Assembly: GCA_036269975.1 (NCBI GenBank)
Contig: DATBDL010000073.1
Location: 1-22,453 of the forward strand
Source: DATEPR01 sp036269975
GTDB lineage: Bacteria; Actinomycetota; Actinomycetes; Mycobacteriales; Pseudonocardiaceae
Direction of reading: 5' to 3'
Length of the DNA: 22,453 nt
Position 1 is the first letter of the stretch; each line of letters begins with the position of its first letter. The position numbers and the translations under genes are program-made. Under the pieces are notes generated by a model that was given only the letters and a program-made list of their open reading frames with translations, was not told where the DNA came from and made no database searches. This document shows positions 7,108 through 14,199 of this stretch, one piece after another.

Positions 7108-9168
7108 CTAACGAGCGGCCAGTTCCGTCTCGTGGCCGGCGGGTTCGGTGTCGGCGATGGCCAGGGTGCGCAGCAGCGCTCGCGCCTTGACCATCGTCTC
7201 GTCGACCTCGTCGTCCGGATTCGAGCCGGCCACGATCGCCCCGCCGACACCCAGCGAAGCGATGCCGTTCCGCACGACGATCGTGCGGATGACGATGCTC
7301 AGATCCACGGCGCCGTTGAGCGAGAAATAGCCGAGCGCGCCCGAATAGATCCCGCGTGCCCGACCCTCCAACCGGTCGAGGATCTCCATCGTCCGCACCT
7401 TCGGGGCCCCGGTCATCGACCCACCGGGAAAGGCGGCCCGCACGCACTCGACCGGCGACACGTCAGCGCGCAACGTCGCCCGGACGGTGCTGACGAGCTG
7501 GTGGACCGTGGGATAGGACTCCACGTCGAACAACGTCGGCACCCGGACCGATCCGATCTCGGCGGACCGGCCGAGATCGTGGCGCACCAGGTCCACGATC
7601 ATCAGGTTCTCCGCCCGATCCTTCGCCGCCGACCGCAGGTCCGCCGCGAGCGCCGCGTCCGCGACGGCATCGGCGCCGCGCGGCCGGGTGCCCTTGATCG
7701 GCTTGGACTCCACGGTGCCGTCCCGCCCGATCCGCACGAACCGTTCCGGTGACGAGCTGAGCACGGCACATTCCGGCAGTGCCAGGAACGCGGAATACGG
7801 GGCCGGATTGACCGACCGTAATATCTGATATGCCAGAAACGGATCGCCGTCGAACGGTGTTTCGAGCTGATTGGTCAGGCAGATCTCGTAGCTCTCACCG
7901 TCCGCGATCAGCCGTTGGCATTCCAGCACCAGTTCGCGATACCGATCCAGGCAGTGCCAGGCGGCGAAGTCGACCGTCATGCCGACCCGATCCTCGACCC
8001 GACCTGGCGCCGCGTCCGGCAACTCGGCCAGAGCCCCGGTCGCCCAACCGATCCAGTCGGCGTTGTCCGGGTCGATGGCGAGCAACCAGCCGCCGCCGGT
8101 CTGATGGTCGATCACCACGGCCCGATCGACGAAGGCGAGACAGGCATCCGAGACGGGGGAGCGGTGTGCCGCAGCGCCACCGCAGTCGGCTTTGAGCTCG
8201 TAGCCGAGATAGCCGACGTAACCGAGAGTGAATTCGCACGGCAGTCCCGCGTCCGCGACCCGGCGCGCCGCCAGTTCCCGTGCCAGGTAGTCGAACAGCG
8301 ACTCCCGATGTTCCGAGATCGGCCGCCCGTCTTCGTCCACCACGACGACCCGGCCGTCGGCCACGTCGTAACTGACCAGTTCCCGCGCCGCGCCCAGGAT
8401 CGAGAACCGCGACCGCCCGTCCACGACGCTGCTGCCGTCCAGCCAGAACGCGGCCCGACTCCCGGCGAACAACCGCTCGAACACGGCCGCCGCGTCCGGC
8501 ATCGCGGCCACGGCCACGTGCCGCACCCGACCCGCCGGCCGCGCTGTCGGCCCGGTACCGACCGTCAGCGGGGTCAGCGGGGGCGGCGCGGACTTCCCGG
8601 TCAGGTCACGAAAATTGGCCAACAGCCGGGCGCCGTACTCGCTCGCGATCGACTCGGGATGGAACTGCACACCCCAGTGCGGGCGACTCCGATGCCGGAC
8701 GGCCATGATCAGGCCGTCCGGCGTGACAGCCGTCGTCTCCAGTTCGGCCGGCACGTCCGTGGCGATCAGCGAGTGATACCGAACAGCGTGGAACGGCGAG
8801 GGAATTCCGTCGAACAGCTCGGTTCCGGTGTGCTGGATCGCGCTCCGCCGGCCGTGTACCGGTTGCGGGGCGTGCGTGATCGTGGCGCCGGCGAAACAGC
8901 ACAGGCCCTGATGCCCGAGGCAGATCCCCAGCAGCGGCACGTCGTGCAGCGCCAGCGCGAGCCGGCTGATGCCGAAGTCGCGCTCCCGGTCCGGCCGGCC
9001 GGGTCCCGGCGAGATCACGATGTTGTCGAAGTCGGCGGGCGAGAGCCCGCGCCACGCTTCGTGGTCGTCGTTGCGCAGCACGGTCGGCGGGACGCCGTTC
9101 ACCTCGGCCAGTAGCTGGCACAGGTTGTAGGTGAACGAGTCGTAGTTGTCCACGAGCAGTGTCCGCAT
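7108..9168 (-). CDS. pabAB: Aminodeoxychorismate synthase, fused PabA-PabB
   Basis: A 686-aa fusion that makes 4-amino-4-deoxychorismate from chorismate and glutamine, the first step to p-aminobenzoate. The N-terminal class I glutamine amidotransferase (1-190) has the triad C83 (GICLGHQG), H170 and E172 (HPES). The C-terminal chorismate-binding domain (about 215-680) carries PIKGTRPRG at 490-498. The lysine there (K492) is the nucleophile typical of PabB; anthranilate synthase has PIAGT, so TrpEG is excluded. MTGAPK and the GVGGAIVAGS end block are also intact. The start is firm: GGGAGGTG lies just before the ATG. Fused PabAB occurs in actinomycetes both for folate and for p-aminobenzoate-primed antibiotics; no biosynthetic cluster is visible here, so folate supply is the simpler reading. 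It is convergent with the MDR gene (6-bp gap) and divergent from the VOC gene. Confidence 0.95.
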   Translation of the reverse strand: MRTLLVDNYDSFTYNLCQLLAEVNGVPPTVLRNDDHEAWRGLSPADFDNIVISPGPGRPDRERDFGISRLALALHDVPLLGICLGHQGLCCFAGATITHAPQPVHGRRSAIQHTGTELFDGIPSPFHAVRYHSLIATDVPAELETTAVTPDGLIMAVRHRSRPHWGVQFHPESIASEYGARLLANFRDLTGKSAPPPLTPLTVGTGPTARPAGRVRHVAVAAMPDAAAVFERLFAGSRAAFWLDGSSVVDGRSRFSILGAARELVSYDVADGRVVVVDEDGRPISEHRESLFDYLARELAARRVADAGLPCEFTLGYVGYLGYELKADCGGAAAHRSPVSDACLAFVDRAVVIDHQTGGGWLLAIDPDNADWIGWATGALAELPDAAPGRVEDRVGMTVDFAAWHCLDRYRELVLECQRLIADGESYEICLTNQLETPFDGDPFLAYQILRSVNPAPYSAFLALPECAVLSSSPERFVRIGRDGTVESKPIKGTRPRGADAVADAALAADLRSAAKDRAENLMIVDLVRHDLGRSAEIGSVRVPTLFDVESYPTVHQLVSTVRATLRADVSPVECVRAAFPGGSMTGAPKVRTMEILDRLEGRARGIYSGALGYFSLNGAVDLSIVIRTIVVRNGIASLGVGGAIVAGSNPDDEVDETMVKARALLRTLAIADTEPAGHETELAAR

Positions 9169-9212
9169 CGCACCTCCCCGTAATGTGGAGATTGTCGGAA
9201 GGAGAAGGAGAG
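9169..9212. promoter_or_regulatory. Compact divergent promoter region, pabAB / VOC gene
   Basis: Only 44 bp separate the two start codons, and Shine-Dalgarno sequences occupy both ends (GGGGAGGTG on -, GGAAGGAGAAGGAG on +). TAATGT at 9181-9186 is a plausible -10 box for the + gene. Any pabAB promoter must lie inside this gap or within the VOC coding sequence, so the two genes' promoters probably overlap. Confidence 0.35.
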
Positions 9213-9593
9213 ATGCCCGTCCAGCTCAACCATCTGATCGTATGGTCACGCGACCAGGCCGCGTCCGCCGCCTACCTGGCGCGGATGCTCGGCCTGCCGG
9301 ACCCGGAGTCGACGCCGCCGTTCACCGCGGTCCAGGTGACGAACGACGTCACCCTGGACTTTCTGTCGGTGGACCGGGAGATCGCGACGCAGCACTACGC
9401 GTTCCTGGTCACCGATCCGGAGTTCGACGAGATCTTCGGCCGGATCGAGGCGGGCGGCCAGACGTACTGGGCCTATCCCGACAAATCCGGCGAAGGTGAG
9501 ATCAACACCCGCGACGGCGGTCGGGGCGTGTACTTCGACGATCCGGACGGCCACGCCCTGGAGATCCTGACCCGTCCGTACGGCAGCGGCTGA
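9213..9593 (+). CDS. VOC-superfamily (glyoxalase/bleomycin-resistance-like) protein
   Basis: A small single-domain vicinal-oxygen-chelate protein of 126 aa. It has the two beta-alpha-beta-beta-beta modules of the fold: an N-terminal LNHLIVWSRD block with the first candidate metal histidine, a central HYAFLV strand, and the C-terminal FDDPDGHALEILTRPYG, whose glutamate is the usual last metal ligand. Members include glyoxalases, dioxygenases and antibiotic-binding proteins; the reaction here cannot be assigned. The ATG at 9213 directly follows a strong purine-rich Shine-Dalgarno stretch. It is divergent from pabAB (44 bp) and convergent with marR (16-bp gap). Confidence 0.88.
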   Translation: MPVQLNHLIVWSRDQAASAAYLARMLGLPDPESTPPFTAVQVTNDVTLDFLSVDREIATQHYAFLVTDPEFDEIFGRIEAGGQTYWAYPDKSGEGEINTRDGGRGVYFDDPDGHALEILTRPYGSG

Positions 9594-9609
9594 CACTCAC
9601 GGGAACGGC

Positions 9610-10089
9610 TCAACTGTCGCCGACGCTGTCGTAGCCGGGATGACCGAACTGCGTCAGCCCCTGCTTGCCCGCGACGCGCTGTAGGAGCGTGTTCAGCTTT
9701 GCCCGTTCGTCGTCGTCGAGGCCGGCGCAGATGGCGTCCTCGTGCGCCATCCCGACGGCGGCCATCCGGCCCATGAAGCGGCCGCCGTTCTCTGTCAGGT
9801 GCAGCGCGTGGTGGCGCCGGTCGTCCGGATTGCGCCGGCGCTCGATCAGGCCGCGCTGTTCGAGACCGTCGATCAACGCGACCAGCCGGCTCGGCGGCGT
9901 GCCGAGTTGCTGGGCGACGGCCTGCTGACTCAGCCCAGGCGTCATCGCGATGATCCGCAGTATGCCTGCCTGCGGCGGCGCCAACTCCAACGACGCCAGT
10001 CGCTCCGCGAACCGCTGGGCGGCGTACGCGCCGAGCTGCGCCAGTAGAAAGGCGTTGCCCGCGCGTGCGGGCGGCACGTTGTCCTTCAT
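9610..10089 (-). CDS. MarR-family transcriptional regulator
   Basis: A 159-aa winged helix-turn-helix regulator. The DNA-binding part (about 50-105) reads LSQQAVAQQLGTPPSRLVALIDGLEQ and continues to the wing RRNPDDRRHHALHLT, with the conserved Asp-Arg pair of MarR proteins. Flanking helices form the dimer interface. The ATG at 10089 is chosen: a longer frame to 10179 would run through the promoter and through two inverted repeats. No Shine-Dalgarno sequence precedes the ATG. A TATCAT -10 box lies 8 nt upstream, so the mRNA is probably leaderless. Targets may include itself and the nearby VOC gene, which it faces tail to tail. The ligand is unknown. Confidence 0.9.
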   Translation of the reverse strand: MKDNVPPARAGNAFLLAQLGAYAAQRFAERLASLELAPPQAGILRIIAMTPGLSQQAVAQQLGTPPSRLVALIDGLEQRGLIERRRNPDDRRHHALHLTENGGRFMGRMAAVGMAHEDAICAGLDDDERAKLNTLLQRVAGKQGLTQFGHPGYDSVGDS

Positions 10090-10097
10090 GCTGTGCA

Positions 10098-10114
10098 ATG
10101 ATACACCATGTGTA
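10098..10114 (-). promoter_or_regulatory. marR promoter (leaderless) with dyad operator
   Basis: On the - strand TATCAT (10103-10098) is followed after 8 nt by the marR ATG, the spacing expected for a leaderless actinobacterial transcript. A perfect dyad TACAC-CAT-GTGTA (10102-10114) overlaps the edge of the -10 box and the spacer, a typical place for a MarR dimer to block polymerase. Confidence 0.5.
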
Positions 10115-10141
10115 ACTATTTGACCTGGGAGGTAGTTCGGT

Positions 10142-10175
10142 TGACCGGTCAGGTTACCGTAGACCTGACCGGTCA
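10142..10175. repeat. 13-bp perfect inverted repeat built from two palindromes
   Basis: The left arm TGACCGGTCAGGT (10142-10154) and right arm ACCTGACCGGTCA (10163-10175) are exact complements around an 8-nt loop. Each arm also contains the self-complementary 10-mer TGACCGGTCA, with copies 24 bp apart. It lies 12 bp downstream of the DUF4440 stop and upstream of marR. It could be a T-less terminator for the DUF4440 transcript or a pair of operator sites; no T-run follows on either strand. Confidence 0.75.
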
Positions 10176-10186
10176 GCACTGGCTAC

Positions 10187-10564
10187 TCAGCCCGCCCACT
10201 CGTCCAGATTGCTGATGTGGATGGACGCGAGTCGCCATCGGTCGCCGTCCTCGACGACGACGATGGTGGACCTGAACCGGCCGTTGTCGGTCGGTCGGCC
10301 CTGATAGGTGGTCTCCTGGGTCTGGATACCGACCATGATCGCGGTCGTACCATAACCCCGAATCCGGTTGGCCTCCCAGAGGAACTTCTGGTGGACCAGG
10401 TCGCTGGAGCGGTAGCGGTCCAGCCACTGCCGCTTGCTCAGCATGAAACCCAGCGGCCCGACGCCGAGGAAATCGTCGGCAAGCAACTCGTCGAGCGCGG
10501 CGACATCGCCTGCTCGCTCGGCCTCAGCCCATACGAGGCCGAGCTCCTGTAAGTGCACACTCAT
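10187..10564 (-). CDS. DUF4440 / NTF2-like (SnoaL fold) protein
   Basis: A 125-aa protein of the cone-shaped NTF2-like fold, DUF4440 type. The N-terminal helix (LGLVWAEAERAGDVAALDELLADDFLGVGP) is followed by a strand-rich core with TIVVVEDGDRWRLASIHIS at the C-terminus, the usual DUF4440 ending. Proteins of this fold are often small enzymes or ligand-binding accessory domains; no catalytic set is clear and no function is assigned. The ATG at 10564 has GGGGAG 9 nt upstream; a longer frame to 10639 begins with low-complexity residues and is rejected. It is followed by the inverted repeat at 10142-10175, then marR. Confidence 0.8.
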   Translation of the reverse strand: MSVHLQELGLVWAEAERAGDVAALDELLADDFLGVGPLGFMLSKRQWLDRYRSSDLVHQKFLWEANRIRGYGTTAIMVGIQTQETTYQGRPTDNGRFRSTIVVVEDGDRWRLASIHISNLDEWAG

Positions 10565-10661
10565 GCGGTCCGGCTCCCCGCCAGGACCGCCGCCCAAACG
10601 GCCAGCCGAACAATGCGGCCGCGTGGGTGAGGAACGCACACGTCGACACCGCCGAACAGGC

Positions 10662-10760
10662 TCAAAGCGACTGGTCAGTAGCGATCGCCCTGCTCCGTCC
10701 CCGGAACTCGGCCACGACGTCGTCGCCGTCTTCGCGGCGCACGGTCACGTCGTGCGACAT
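10662..10760 (-). pseudogene. paaI: 3' remnant of a paaI thioesterase gene
   Basis: A 32-codon frame on the - strand, too short to be a complete gene, ends in a TGA at 10662. It contains HDVTVRREDGDDVVAEFRG followed by RSRAI. This matches the last strand and tail of PaaI-type hotdog thioesterases, where E. coli PaaI has YDIEI...VALFRGKSHRIG. An in-frame TGA stands four codons before the first ATG, and nothing like the catalytic N-terminal part (the conserved HGG loop) is found upstream. The adjacent thiolase and paaZ belong to the same pathway, which supports the identification. The 276-bp stretch between the DUF4440 start and the thiolase holds only this fragment, the operator below and otherwise nothing I can name. 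Confidence 0.6.
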
Positions 10761-10802
10761 CGGCCGCCATCATCGTTCGTGCCTGTGACACTCTGCACCG
10801 CC

Positions 10803-10830
10803 TTGCCAACTGACCGATCGGACGGTTAAT
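10803..10830 (+). promoter_or_regulatory. Thiolase/paaZ promoter with PaaR-like operator
   Basis: TTGCCA (10803-10808, 5 of 6 to TTGACA) is separated by 16 bp from GTTAAT (10825-10830), a usable -10. An imperfect 22-bp dyad (10809-10830; half-sites ACTGACCG and CGGTTAAT around ATCGGA) covers spacer and -10. It fits the PaaR (TetR-type) motif described, as I recall, for Corynebacterium glutamicum, whose half-sites are ACTnACCG and CGGTnAGT, at all but one defined position. Phenylacetyl-CoA would be the expected inducer. Confidence 0.55.
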
Positions 10831-10840
10831 AATGGCAGGC

Positions 10841-12019
10841 ATGCCGGATGTGTACGTGGTCGACGGGGTCCGCACGGCGCAGGGCAGGTACGGCGGCACC
10901 CTGGCCGGTGTGCGACCGGACGACCTTGCCGCGCTCGTGGTGCGCGAAGCCGTCCAACGTGCCGGCGTGCCGGACGACGCGGTGGCCGAGGTCGTGCTCG
11001 GCGCCGCCAACCAGGCCGGCGAGGACAACCGGAACGTGGCACGCATGGCGACGCTGCTCGCCGGCCTACCGGTCGAAACTCCCGCATACGCCGTGAACCG
11101 CCTGTGTGCCAGCGGTTTGACGGCCGTCATGACCGCGGCCAACGCGATCCGTGCCGGCGAGTACGACGTCGCGGTCGCGGGCGGCGTCGAGTCGATGACC
11201 AGGGCACCGTGGGTGATGGCCAAGCCGGGCACGCCGTGGGCCAAGCCGGGCGAGGTCGCCGACACGGCACTGGGCTGGCGGTTCACCAACCCGAGGTTCC
11301 CCGCGCAGACCACGCTGTCGATGGGCGAGACGGCCGAGGAGGTCGCCGCGCTCGACGGCATCTCACGTCTGGACAGCGACGAGTTCGCGCTGCGTAGCCA
11401 CCAACGTGCTCTCGCAGCCATCGACGCCGGTCGGTTCGCCCCCGAGATCGTGCCCGTCCCGCTCCGGGACGGGGAGTTCGCGGTGGACGAAGGGCCTCGG
11501 CGTGCCACCACGGCGGACAAGCTGGCGGCGTTGCGGCCGGTGTTCCGGGCCGACGGCATCGTCACGGCCGGTTCGTCGTCACCGTTGTCCGACGGTGCCG
11601 CCGCTCTCGTGCTGGCGGGGGAGGACGCCGTCCGCCGGTTCGGCCTGACCCCGAGGGCCAAGATCGTCGCCGGTGCCAGTGCCGGTGTGTCGCCGCACGT
11701 GATGGGGCTCGGGCCGGTGCCGGCGACCGAGAAGGTGTTGGACCGGGTCGGCTGGTCGGTGGCCGATCTGGAGGCCGTCGAGTTGAACGAGGCGTTCGCG
11801 GCGCAGAGCCTTGCCGTCATTCGTCGGTTGAAGCTGGACGAGGCACGGGTCAACGCGGACGGTGGCGCGATCGCCCTGGGGCACCCACTGGGGTGCTCCG
11901 GCGCCCGTCTCGTCGTCACCCTCTTGGGGCGCCTGGAACGCGAGCAGGCGCGACGTGGTCTTGCGACCCTGTGTGTTGGTGTCGGCCAGGGTGTGGCTGT
12001 GCTGTTCGAGCGTGTCTGA
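10841..12019 (+). CDS. paaJ: 3-oxoadipyl-CoA thiolase (PaaJ/PcaF type)
   Basis: A thiolase of about 392 aa that cleaves 3-oxoadipyl-CoA to succinyl-CoA and acetyl-CoA, the last step of phenylacetate and beta-ketoadipate breakdown. All thiolase motifs are present: the nucleophilic Cys in NRLCASGL (about 87), GGVESMTRAP, NEAFAAQ, the catalytic His in GHPLGCSGAR and the second Cys in LCVGVGQG. The CVGVGQG form is common in the 3-oxoadipyl-CoA group. Together with paaZ 24 bp downstream it suggests a phenylacetate role; a general acetyl-CoA acetyltransferase remains possible. The ATG at 10841 is preferred because the predicted transcript starts near 10837; an in-frame ATG at 10832 would add three residues. 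Expression is probably under a PaaR-like repressor. Confidence 0.88.
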   Translation: MPDVYVVDGVRTAQGRYGGTLAGVRPDDLAALVVREAVQRAGVPDDAVAEVVLGAANQAGEDNRNVARMATLLAGLPVETPAYAVNRLCASGLTAVMTAANAIRAGEYDVAVAGGVESMTRAPWVMAKPGTPWAKPGEVADTALGWRFTNPRFPAQTTLSMGETAEEVAALDGISRLDSDEFALRSHQRALAAIDAGRFAPEIVPVPLRDGEFAVDEGPRRATTADKLAALRPVFRADGIVTAGSSSPLSDGAAALVLAGEDAVRRFGLTPRAKIVAGASAGVSPHVMGLGPVPATEKVLDRVGWSVADLEAVELNEAFAAQSLAVIRRLKLDEARVNADGGAIALGHPLGCSGARLVVTLLGRLEREQARRGLATLCVGVGQGVAVLFERV

Positions 12020-12043
12020 CCGAATCTTCGTAAGGGGAACTCG

Positions 12044-14068
12044 ATGTCGGCTTTGTTGCGCAGCTACGTGGGTGGGGCTTGGTACACCGCGCCGGACGAG
12101 GGCGCGCCGCTGCACGACGCGGCCACCGGTGCCGAGGTCGCCCGGATCTCGTCGACCGGTATCGACATGGCTGGTGCCCTCGAACATGGGCGGCGGGTCG
12201 GTGGTCCCGCCCTGCGTGAGTTGACGTTCCATCAGCGGGCGTCGCTGCTCAAGGCACTGGCGTCGCACCTGCGGGAACATCGTGACGAGCTCTACGCGCT
12301 GTCCGCAAGAACCGGTGCCACACTGGGCGATTCGAAGTTCGACATCGACGGTGGGATCGGCGTGCTGTTCAGCTACGCCAGCAAGGGCCGTCGTGAACTA
12401 CCGAACGACACGGTGTACGTCGACGGCAACGTAGAGCCGTTGAGCAAGAACGGCACATTCGTCGGCCAACACATCGCGACGCCGTTGCGGGGTGTCGCCG
12501 TGCAGATCAACGCGTTCAACTTCCCGGTGTGGGGACCGTTGGAGAAGTTCGCGCCTGCGTTCGTGGCCGGCGTGCCGAGTCTGGTCAAGCCGGCCAGCCA
12601 GACGGCGTACCTGACCGCGCGGATGGCCGAGTTGATCATCGAGTCGGGACTGTTGCCGGAGGGTTCGTTTCAGTTCGTGGCCGGTGGGGTCGGCGATCTG
12701 CTCGATCATGTGACCGGTCAGGACCTGGTGTCGTTCACCGGATCTGCTTCCACGGCACGGAAACTCCGTGCGCATCCGGTCGTGGTGCGTAATTCCGTCC
12801 GGTTCAACGCGGAGGCCGACTCGCTGAACCTGTCGATTCTCGGGCCGGATGCCGTTCCTGGTACGGCTGAGTTCGATCTGTACGTCAAGCAGTTGGTTTC
12901 CGAGATGACGGTGAAGGCCGGTCAGAAATGCACGGCGATTCGTCGTGCGTTCGTGCCCGCTTCGCTGGTGGACGACGTGGTCGAGGCGGCCGGCGCTCGG
13001 TTGGCGAAGGTGACCGTCGGCAACCCGGCGAGTGAGGGTGTGCGGATGGGGGCGTTGGCCAGCCTGGAACAGCGGGAGGAGGTTCGGCGGTCGATCAAGT
13101 CGCTGGTCGATTCCGGTTCTATTGTGTTCGGCTCGCCGTCGCGGGTGGACGTGGTGGACGCGGATGCGTCGCGTGGGGCGTTTCTGTCCCCGGTTTTGTT
13201 GCTGGCCGATCCGGATCGGGCTGAGCCGCATGAGGTGGAGGCTTTCGGGCCCGTTTCTACTGTGCTGCCGTACTCGTCGGTGGAGCAGGTGATCGAGTTC
13301 GCGGCGCGGGGCGAGGGCAGTTTGGTCGGGTCGGTGGTGAGTGGCGACATCGGGTTCGCTCGCTCGGTGGTGCTGGGGGTCGCGCCGTGGCACGGGCGCG
13401 TGTTGGTGCTCGATTCTTCTTCCGCTGCCGAGTCGACCGGGCATGGGTCGCCGATGCCGCAGTTGGTGCACGGTGGGCCTGGTCGGGCTGGTGGTGGCGA
13501 GGAGATGGGTGGTATTCGAGGGGTGCTGCACCACATGCAGCGGACCGCGGTGCAGGGGAGTCCCGCCGTGCTCGGGGCGGTCACCAACCGTTGGGTGCCT
13601 GGGGCGCCGCGTAACGTCGGGGTACATCCGTTCCGGAAGTCCTTGGCGGACTTGCGTTTGGGCGACACGGTCGTCGCGGGTCCGCGTGTGGTGACCCGCG
13701 AGGACATCGATCACTTCGCCGAGTTCAGCGGTGATACTTTCTATGCTCATACCGACGAGGACGCGGCTGCTGCTAATCCGTTCTTCGGTGGGATCGTGGC
13801 GCATGGATACTTGATCGTTTCTTTTGCCGCTGGGTTGTTCGTTTCGCCGGAGCCTGGGCCGGTGTTGGCTAATTATGGGCTGGAGAACCTGCGGTTCCTG
13901 ACGCCGGTCAAGGCGGGGGACGAGTTGACGGTTACGTTGACCGCCAAGCAGATCAGCCCGCGTGAGAACGCGGACTACGGCGAGGTCCGGTGGGATGCGG
14001 ATGTGACCAGCGGCGGCGGGGAGTCGGTGGCCAAGTATGATGTGTTGACCTTGGTCGCGAAGTCTTAG
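12044..14068 (+). CDS. paaZ: PaaZ: oxepin-CoA hydrolase / semialdehyde dehydrogenase
   Basis: A bifunctional ring-cleavage enzyme of the aerobic phenylacetyl-CoA pathway, 674 aa (E. coli PaaZ is 681). The N-terminal aldehyde dehydrogenase (about 1-520) has E257 (FNAEAD) and C296 (GQKCTA), which match E256 and C295 of E. coli. The C-terminal MaoC-like hotdog hydratase (about 535-670) has the Asp-x4-His dyad at D564 and H569 (GDTFYAH). The hydratase opens oxepin-CoA and the dehydrogenase oxidises the aldehyde with NADP+. The ATG follows GGGGAA with good spacing. It is co-directional with the thiolase, 24 bp apart, so an operon is likely. The last third uses many more T/A-ending codons (GCT, AAT, TTG, TTT) than the rest of the window. 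No other paa genes (paaABCDE, paaK, paaG) are in view. Confidence 0.94.
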   Translation: MSALLRSYVGGAWYTAPDEGAPLHDAATGAEVARISSTGIDMAGALEHGRRVGGPALRELTFHQRASLLKALASHLREHRDELYALSARTGATLGDSKFDIDGGIGVLFSYASKGRRELPNDTVYVDGNVEPLSKNGTFVGQHIATPLRGVAVQINAFNFPVWGPLEKFAPAFVAGVPSLVKPASQTAYLTARMAELIIESGLLPEGSFQFVAGGVGDLLDHVTGQDLVSFTGSASTARKLRAHPVVVRNSVRFNAEADSLNLSILGPDAVPGTAEFDLYVKQLVSEMTVKAGQKCTAIRRAFVPASLVDDVVEAAGARLAKVTVGNPASEGVRMGALASLEQREEVRRSIKSLVDSGSIVFGSPSRVDVVDADASRGAFLSPVLLLADPDRAEPHEVEAFGPVSTVLPYSSVEQVIEFAARGEGSLVGSVVSGDIGFARSVVLGVAPWHGRVLVLDSSSAAESTGHGSPMPQLVHGGPGRAGGGEEMGGIRGVLHHMQRTAVQGSPAVLGAVTNRWVPGAPRNVGVHPFRKSLADLRLGDTVVAGPRVVTREDIDHFAEFSGDTFYAHTDEDAAAANPFFGGIVAHGYLIVSFAAGLFVSPEPGPVLANYGLENLRFLTPVKAGDELTVTLTAKQISPRENADYGEVRWDADVTSGGGESVAKYDVLTLVAKS

Positions 14069-14113
14069 CAACCTCTGGGGTTTGGGGTTCGGTGCGTCGC
14101 GTGCGGGGTCGGG

Positions 14114-14152
14114 TTGGGCTGACCCTCTCGCGTTGGTCTCGGCCAAGCCCAA
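14114..14152 (+). terminator. Possible terminator after paaZ
   Basis: TTGGGCT (14114-14120) pairs with AGCCCAA (14146-14152), and GACC (14121-14124) can pair with GGTC (14135-14138) inside it with a bulge. It lies 45 bp after the paaZ stop and before the next gene's promoter. There is no T-run, so it is only a candidate. The rest of 14069-14199 shows no gene. Confidence 0.3.
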
Positions 14153-14199
14153 GGGTGTCCGCCTGGACCTGGCGGGGAACCTACAGTCAGAATCCGCAT

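Noticed and set aside
7915..9114. 399-codon open frame on the + strand opposite pabAB
   Set aside because: It has no recognisable domain and the antisense pabAB is complete.
7108..9168. Anthranilate synthase (TrpEG) as identity of the fusion
   Set aside because: The motif is PIKGT, with the PabB-type lysine, not PIAGT.
10675..11919. 414-codon - strand frame running from the thiolase into the paaI remnant
   Set aside because: It is Ala/Ser/Arg-rich, antisense to a complete thiolase, and not in the frame of the PaaI-like fragment.
12398..14152. 584-codon open frame on the - strand opposite paaZ
   Set aside because: Composition is typical of an antisense shadow, and paaZ has both active sites intact.
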